Source of the DNA: Membranipora membranacea
Lineage: Eukaryota; Bryozoa; Gymnolaemata; Cheilostomatida; Membraniporidae
Direction of reading: 5' to 3'
DNA: 64,000 bases
Assembly: GCA_914767715.1 (NCBI GenBank)
Contig: OU612074.1
Coordinates: 19,142,062 to 19,206,061 of the forward strand
Positions 61,101 to 64,000 of the stretch are shown here, piece after piece (position 1 is the first letter of the stretch; each line of letters begins with the position of its first letter). The translations under genes were made by a program, and so were the position numbers. The notes below the pieces were generated by a model. That model saw only the letters and a program-made list of their open reading frames with translations, did no database searches and was not told the DNA's origin.

Positions 61101-63299
61101 CATCACCAGTGCACCATCGCAGATCACAACCCCTAACCATTTCACTCACCACTTGCTTATACCTGCGATTCCCAGAGCACTCCAACTTGATATGCAGTTG
61201 TTATCGTGCACTCTGGGTGATCTTATTTAAATTTCTTCGCTATACATTATTGGCGAGGGAGGGAAGGGTTATGGCTATGATCACTATCATCAGGGTTAAG
61301 GTCAATACAATGTTATTCAGGTAGATTCAAATCCAGTATTTCTGATACGATTTATGACCCCGGCTTGGTTTTTAAATGAATGATCTCACATTTTCACATT
61401 TCAGTCAAATCCGATACATATCAACACGAAAGTTTAAATTTTAAACATTAAAAGGCAATGTTTTTTTTACACTCAATGACTGCCAGTATAATGTTATATG
61501 TATGAGAAATGACTTTCCAGTTAGCAAATGAAATTAAATAAATAATAAATAAAATAAAATAAAATAAAATAATAAATAAAATAATCTCATAACCTCCCAT
61601 GCTCTAATTGAGCCATTTTAATTCGGTGGAATTTAACATTTTCTAAATCGAGTTGAAACATTATGCTAGACCATATTTCGTTTTGCTTCCAGAGAATGTC
61701 TCTACTGCTAGAGGATTTTGAAATGAGTGCCTTGTCCATAGTTGAGCAAGCTGTGGTTGGTAAACTTTTAGGTATTGCATGACTGGATCGGATGCGACAG
61801 ATCTCGCTCTTTTATTATTTAATAAATTATCCCCTTTTTTATCAGTGATGATTGTTCCAACCATTAGACTTGTTACTTTCCCACTTTTTTTCTGATCATT
61901 ATTGTTTTGCTATTTGTGCAAATTTAGCGGCAATTGGTTTCTGTGTTCATTTTAGCCTATTGGATGCGTTTTCAAAACCTGACGAAGACAACGTTACTTG
62001 CCTTCCATTGCATACATTTGCTAAAAATTAAATGACTTACGACAGCTTACCAGGACTGAAAGATGCGTAGACCATCGAATGTTGGTAGCTGAAACGCTCC
62101 CGCATAATTGAATCTTATCATCTCATTTCAGTCACAAGTGGACCTACTAGGAGAAGATAACTACATACTTTGGTGGCTGATCGGTGCCGGTGTACTTATA
62201 CTGATTATCATAGTCGTGGTTCTAGTATGTGTAATAATCTGTTATTGGAGGTACGTATAGCCAAAAAAGGCACTGTCTGAGAGAAACTTTACCTGACAAA
62301 AATGCCTTCTGCATAGTATGGTATCTTGAAAATTGTTACTGTGCACAAAAGTCCAAATTTTGTAAATCCTTGTCAAGGCACAGGCTGTTGAGTTTCAAAT
62401 AGATGTTATCATGGATCAAAATTGTGAGATAATCATCATGCTCTTAGTCGCCCAGACAACACTATCAATAAATGATAAGTCCTGTACATGCTGTTATTCT
62501 ATAGGAAGGACCGTAGCCATTACGAGGAGTTGTTGGGCCGTTCTCGTCCTCCGTCAGTGATCAGCGGACAGAAGGGATTAACTATCGACAGCGCTCGGTC
62601 AGGTCGCCCACTATCTTCAGCTAGTAGTACATTTAATACTCTACAGAGACAGTCAGGCCTACAGGTGATTGAGGAGAGTGAGATACCTGATATACGAGTC
62701 CAACCAGCTCATCAGCAACCTGGTAAGGATCAAAATAAAATCATGGTAGTTATGCAATTGTTGAACTCAGTTGAGGCTTTAAAGTTATGATTGAGGTATA
62801 CGATCACTTGCAATAAATAAATAGTCACAAAGAGAATTAGAGATCAAACTGGATGGTTACCAAACAAGCTTGACCAGGGAGTTTGAGACGTCTGCCCCAA
62901 ACTCCCTGGCTTGACTATTAGCTTAGCAGAAGCTATCTTCCCAAACGGAGAGAGGGGACAACAACAAAACTGATTAAGATTAACAGCAAGCCATTCTCAT
63001 GTTGGCCAATGGGTGAATAAAACAAACAGTCTCTCTGAATGGCAGCAAGTATAACATGTTACCTGAACCAAGTTGAAACTTATGATTGCTGTCAACATAT
63101 TATTATGGCCATCGACAATTTATGAAACTCATTTTATAGGTGCAGCAATGACAAGATATAACAATGTCAATTAAATAGTTTGGTGGTAAGGGATTTTCTC
63201 TGAAATTTCTGTAGATTTTCTGAGCCGTGATTTCTGATCCTCCCCTTAGATATCGAATTCCATACTCCGCTTGTAGGTGCCCGCGGTGTTTTACCCTAA
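52125..63299 (+). CDS. Type I transmembrane protein, novel-looking ectodomain
   Basis: Nine exons with consistent phases give 372 aa: 52,125-52,203; 55,348-55,460; 57,827-57,988; 59,475-59,682; 60,688-60,818; 60,957-60,995; 62,132-62,250; 62,505-62,722; 63,250-63,299. Exon 1 is a signal peptide (ISKALLRILLALAAGSSFCV). Exons 2-4 (about residues 28-188) make one compact, beta-rich-looking domain with HMQIWRPVGNDNYQLI, KWYITAGDYIGMSCNGYCPI and NPTLFAHIAVQVEV. It has a single Cys pair and possible N-glycosylation sites at NKT and NST. Exons 5-6 form an acidic Pro/Thr/Ser stalk. Exon 7 is the membrane segment (WWLIGAGVLILIIIVVVLVC). The tail starts RKDRSHYEELLGRSRPPSV, with one YxxL motif, and is Ser-rich. 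I do not recognise the ectodomain family. The last exon is the least certain; an alternative acceptor at 63,277 keeps the same frame. A poly(A) signal follows at 63,462. Confidence 0.78.
52364..52486. mobile_element. Foldback MITE with 12-bp target duplication, intron 1
   Basis: A 123-bp segment folds into a long imperfect hairpin. CGCCTGCATTC and GCTCCC-ATCCACTGGTCA on the left pair with TGACCAGTGG, GGGAG and GTGCAGGC on the right, around a GC-rich loop. It is flanked on both sides by AGTAAGAACCTA (52,352-52,363 and 52,487-52,498), which looks like a target-site duplication. Confidence 0.7.
52500..55300. other. Intron 1 of the type I membrane protein gene
   Basis: A 3.1-kb intron. No further exon was found between the signal-peptide exon and the exon at 55,348. 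A poly-G-rich stretch is at about 54,476-54,492. Confidence 0.5.
55598..55659. repeat. 23-bp hairpin with 16-base loop, intron 2
   Basis: Arms 55,598-55,620 and 55,637-55,659 are complementary with a single mismatch; the loop is AT-rich. The size is in the range of a small-RNA precursor stem. Confidence 0.75.
55665..57820. other. Remainder of intron 2, type I membrane protein gene
   Basis: No exon recognised. Poly-C at about 56,826 and a long poly-G tract at about 57,204-57,220 are the main simple sequences. Confidence 0.5.
57989..59474. other. Intron 3 of the type I membrane protein gene
   Basis: No exon or repeat recognised beyond a poly-G run near 58,276. Short open frames near 59,074-59,290 have no splice support. 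Confidence 0.5.
59683..62131. other. Introns 4-6 of the type I membrane protein gene
   Basis: Apart from the stalk exons at 60,688 and 60,957, no coding sequence is seen. An (AAATA)n-type microsatellite lies at about 61,535-61,583. Confidence 0.5.
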
Positions 63300-64000
63300 A
63301 AGTCCATCGCCTGTTTCTCTTCCAAACATGTAAATGTTTCTTTGTTGAAGTGAAAAGCTTAGTGTTATGATTTGACAGTGGTTGCGCTTATTTGATTTTG
63401 AAAGCTTTTTGATTCAGTAATTTGTGACCATAACTGTTACCTGAGGTCTTTCGCATCACTGAATAAATCCCCAACATGGCTTACACTATCAAACACATGT
63501 TTTCAAAAACAGTCTTAGCATCTGTGTTGCCATCGACACACAATGATAATAATAATAATAATATGATATAATGAAACGATGGTTTTTGGAGGATTACTTA
63601 CCATCGATAACCGCCTCAGTCTTTCGATTAGCAGTTAGTCGAGGAATCGGACAACTACCTGTTACTCTAGAAGAAAATGCAAATATTCTCTCTTTCTTAT
63701 TTTATACAGTATCTATTAAAATAAGTATGATTTTGCATTATTTGTATGGATGAGGGTGACCAATGCGTTGGCTCTGGTTCGCTGTTGGATGGCACTGCCA
63801 ACAACCAGTTAGGGCTAACACATTGGCTAGGATGAGGGTTGTAGAGGGATTTGGTACATCACATTTTCGTACTTTCTTAGCTTTAGGTTTCGGCAACCTC
63901 CCGAGTGCATTTTCTTAGGAACAGTTTTGCATGTGTGTGTTGTTATGGTACAACTTTTACAGCTCATTTTCTCTAAGTGAAACTCAGTAGGGCTATTTCA
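63300..64000. other. 3' UTR and downstream flank
   Basis: AATAAA at 63,462-63,467 probably ends the transcript. A (TAA)n microsatellite is at 63,548-63,563. No further gene is visible before the window ends. Confidence 0.5.

Noticed and set aside
63586-63753. 60-codon frame at the window end as an extra exon
   Set aside because: It lies beyond the probable poly(A) signal at 63,462 and has no splice support.

Overview
The window looks like nuclear DNA of an AT-rich invertebrate metazoan. Genes are split by GT-AG introns of about 0.2-3 kb, intergenic spaces are long, and tRNA-derived SINEs, non-LTR retrotransposon debris, MITEs and microsatellites are present. The phylum cannot be fixed from the sequence. 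A DEG/ENaC channel, a DUF294-like nucleotidyltransferase/TPR gene and uromodulin-type D8C genes next to Thr/Pro mucins fit a marine invertebrate (cnidarian, hemichordate, cephalochordate or similar).

Layout. 1-10,130: no convincing gene; one SINE, a 31-bp direct repeat, a hairpin and one weak candidate exon. 10,133-18,463 (+): a ten-exon degenerin/ENaC/ASIC-type channel of 464 aa, with a TTAA-flanked MITE in intron 6. 18,464-22,200: intergenic with a SINE. 22,200-26,760: a copy of the 5' region of the nucleotidyltransferase gene, broken by a non-LTR retrotransposon fragment, joined to a decayed D8C unit. 27,070-28,335: two further D8C/mucin relics. 30,965-37,278 (-): an intact nucleotidyltransferase + TPR gene (1,011 aa predicted) whose start codon sits in the last four bases of an upstream exon. 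37,000-41,250: the second copy of the duplicated segment. 41,250-45,000: the only intact D8C gene (42,205-43,113) between copies of a shared promoter block. 46,131-49,618: two tandem paralogous genes for membrane-anchored mucin-like proteins. 52,125-63,299: a nine-exon type I membrane protein with an unrecognised extracellular domain and a cytoplasmic YEEL motif.

The most interesting part is 22-50 kb: a repeatedly duplicated surface/secreted mucin cluster (D8C-mucins plus two transmembrane mucins) wrapped around a nucleotidyltransferase/TPR gene. Upstream blocks with a perfect CRE palindrome are repeated, several copies are decaying, and one 1.8-kb block is nearly identical between copies whose flanks have diverged, as gene conversion would produce. 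A role in epithelial or mucus defence is an inference, not something the sequence proves.

All exon models were made by eye from reading frame, splice-site and phase consistency. No transcript or database evidence was available.
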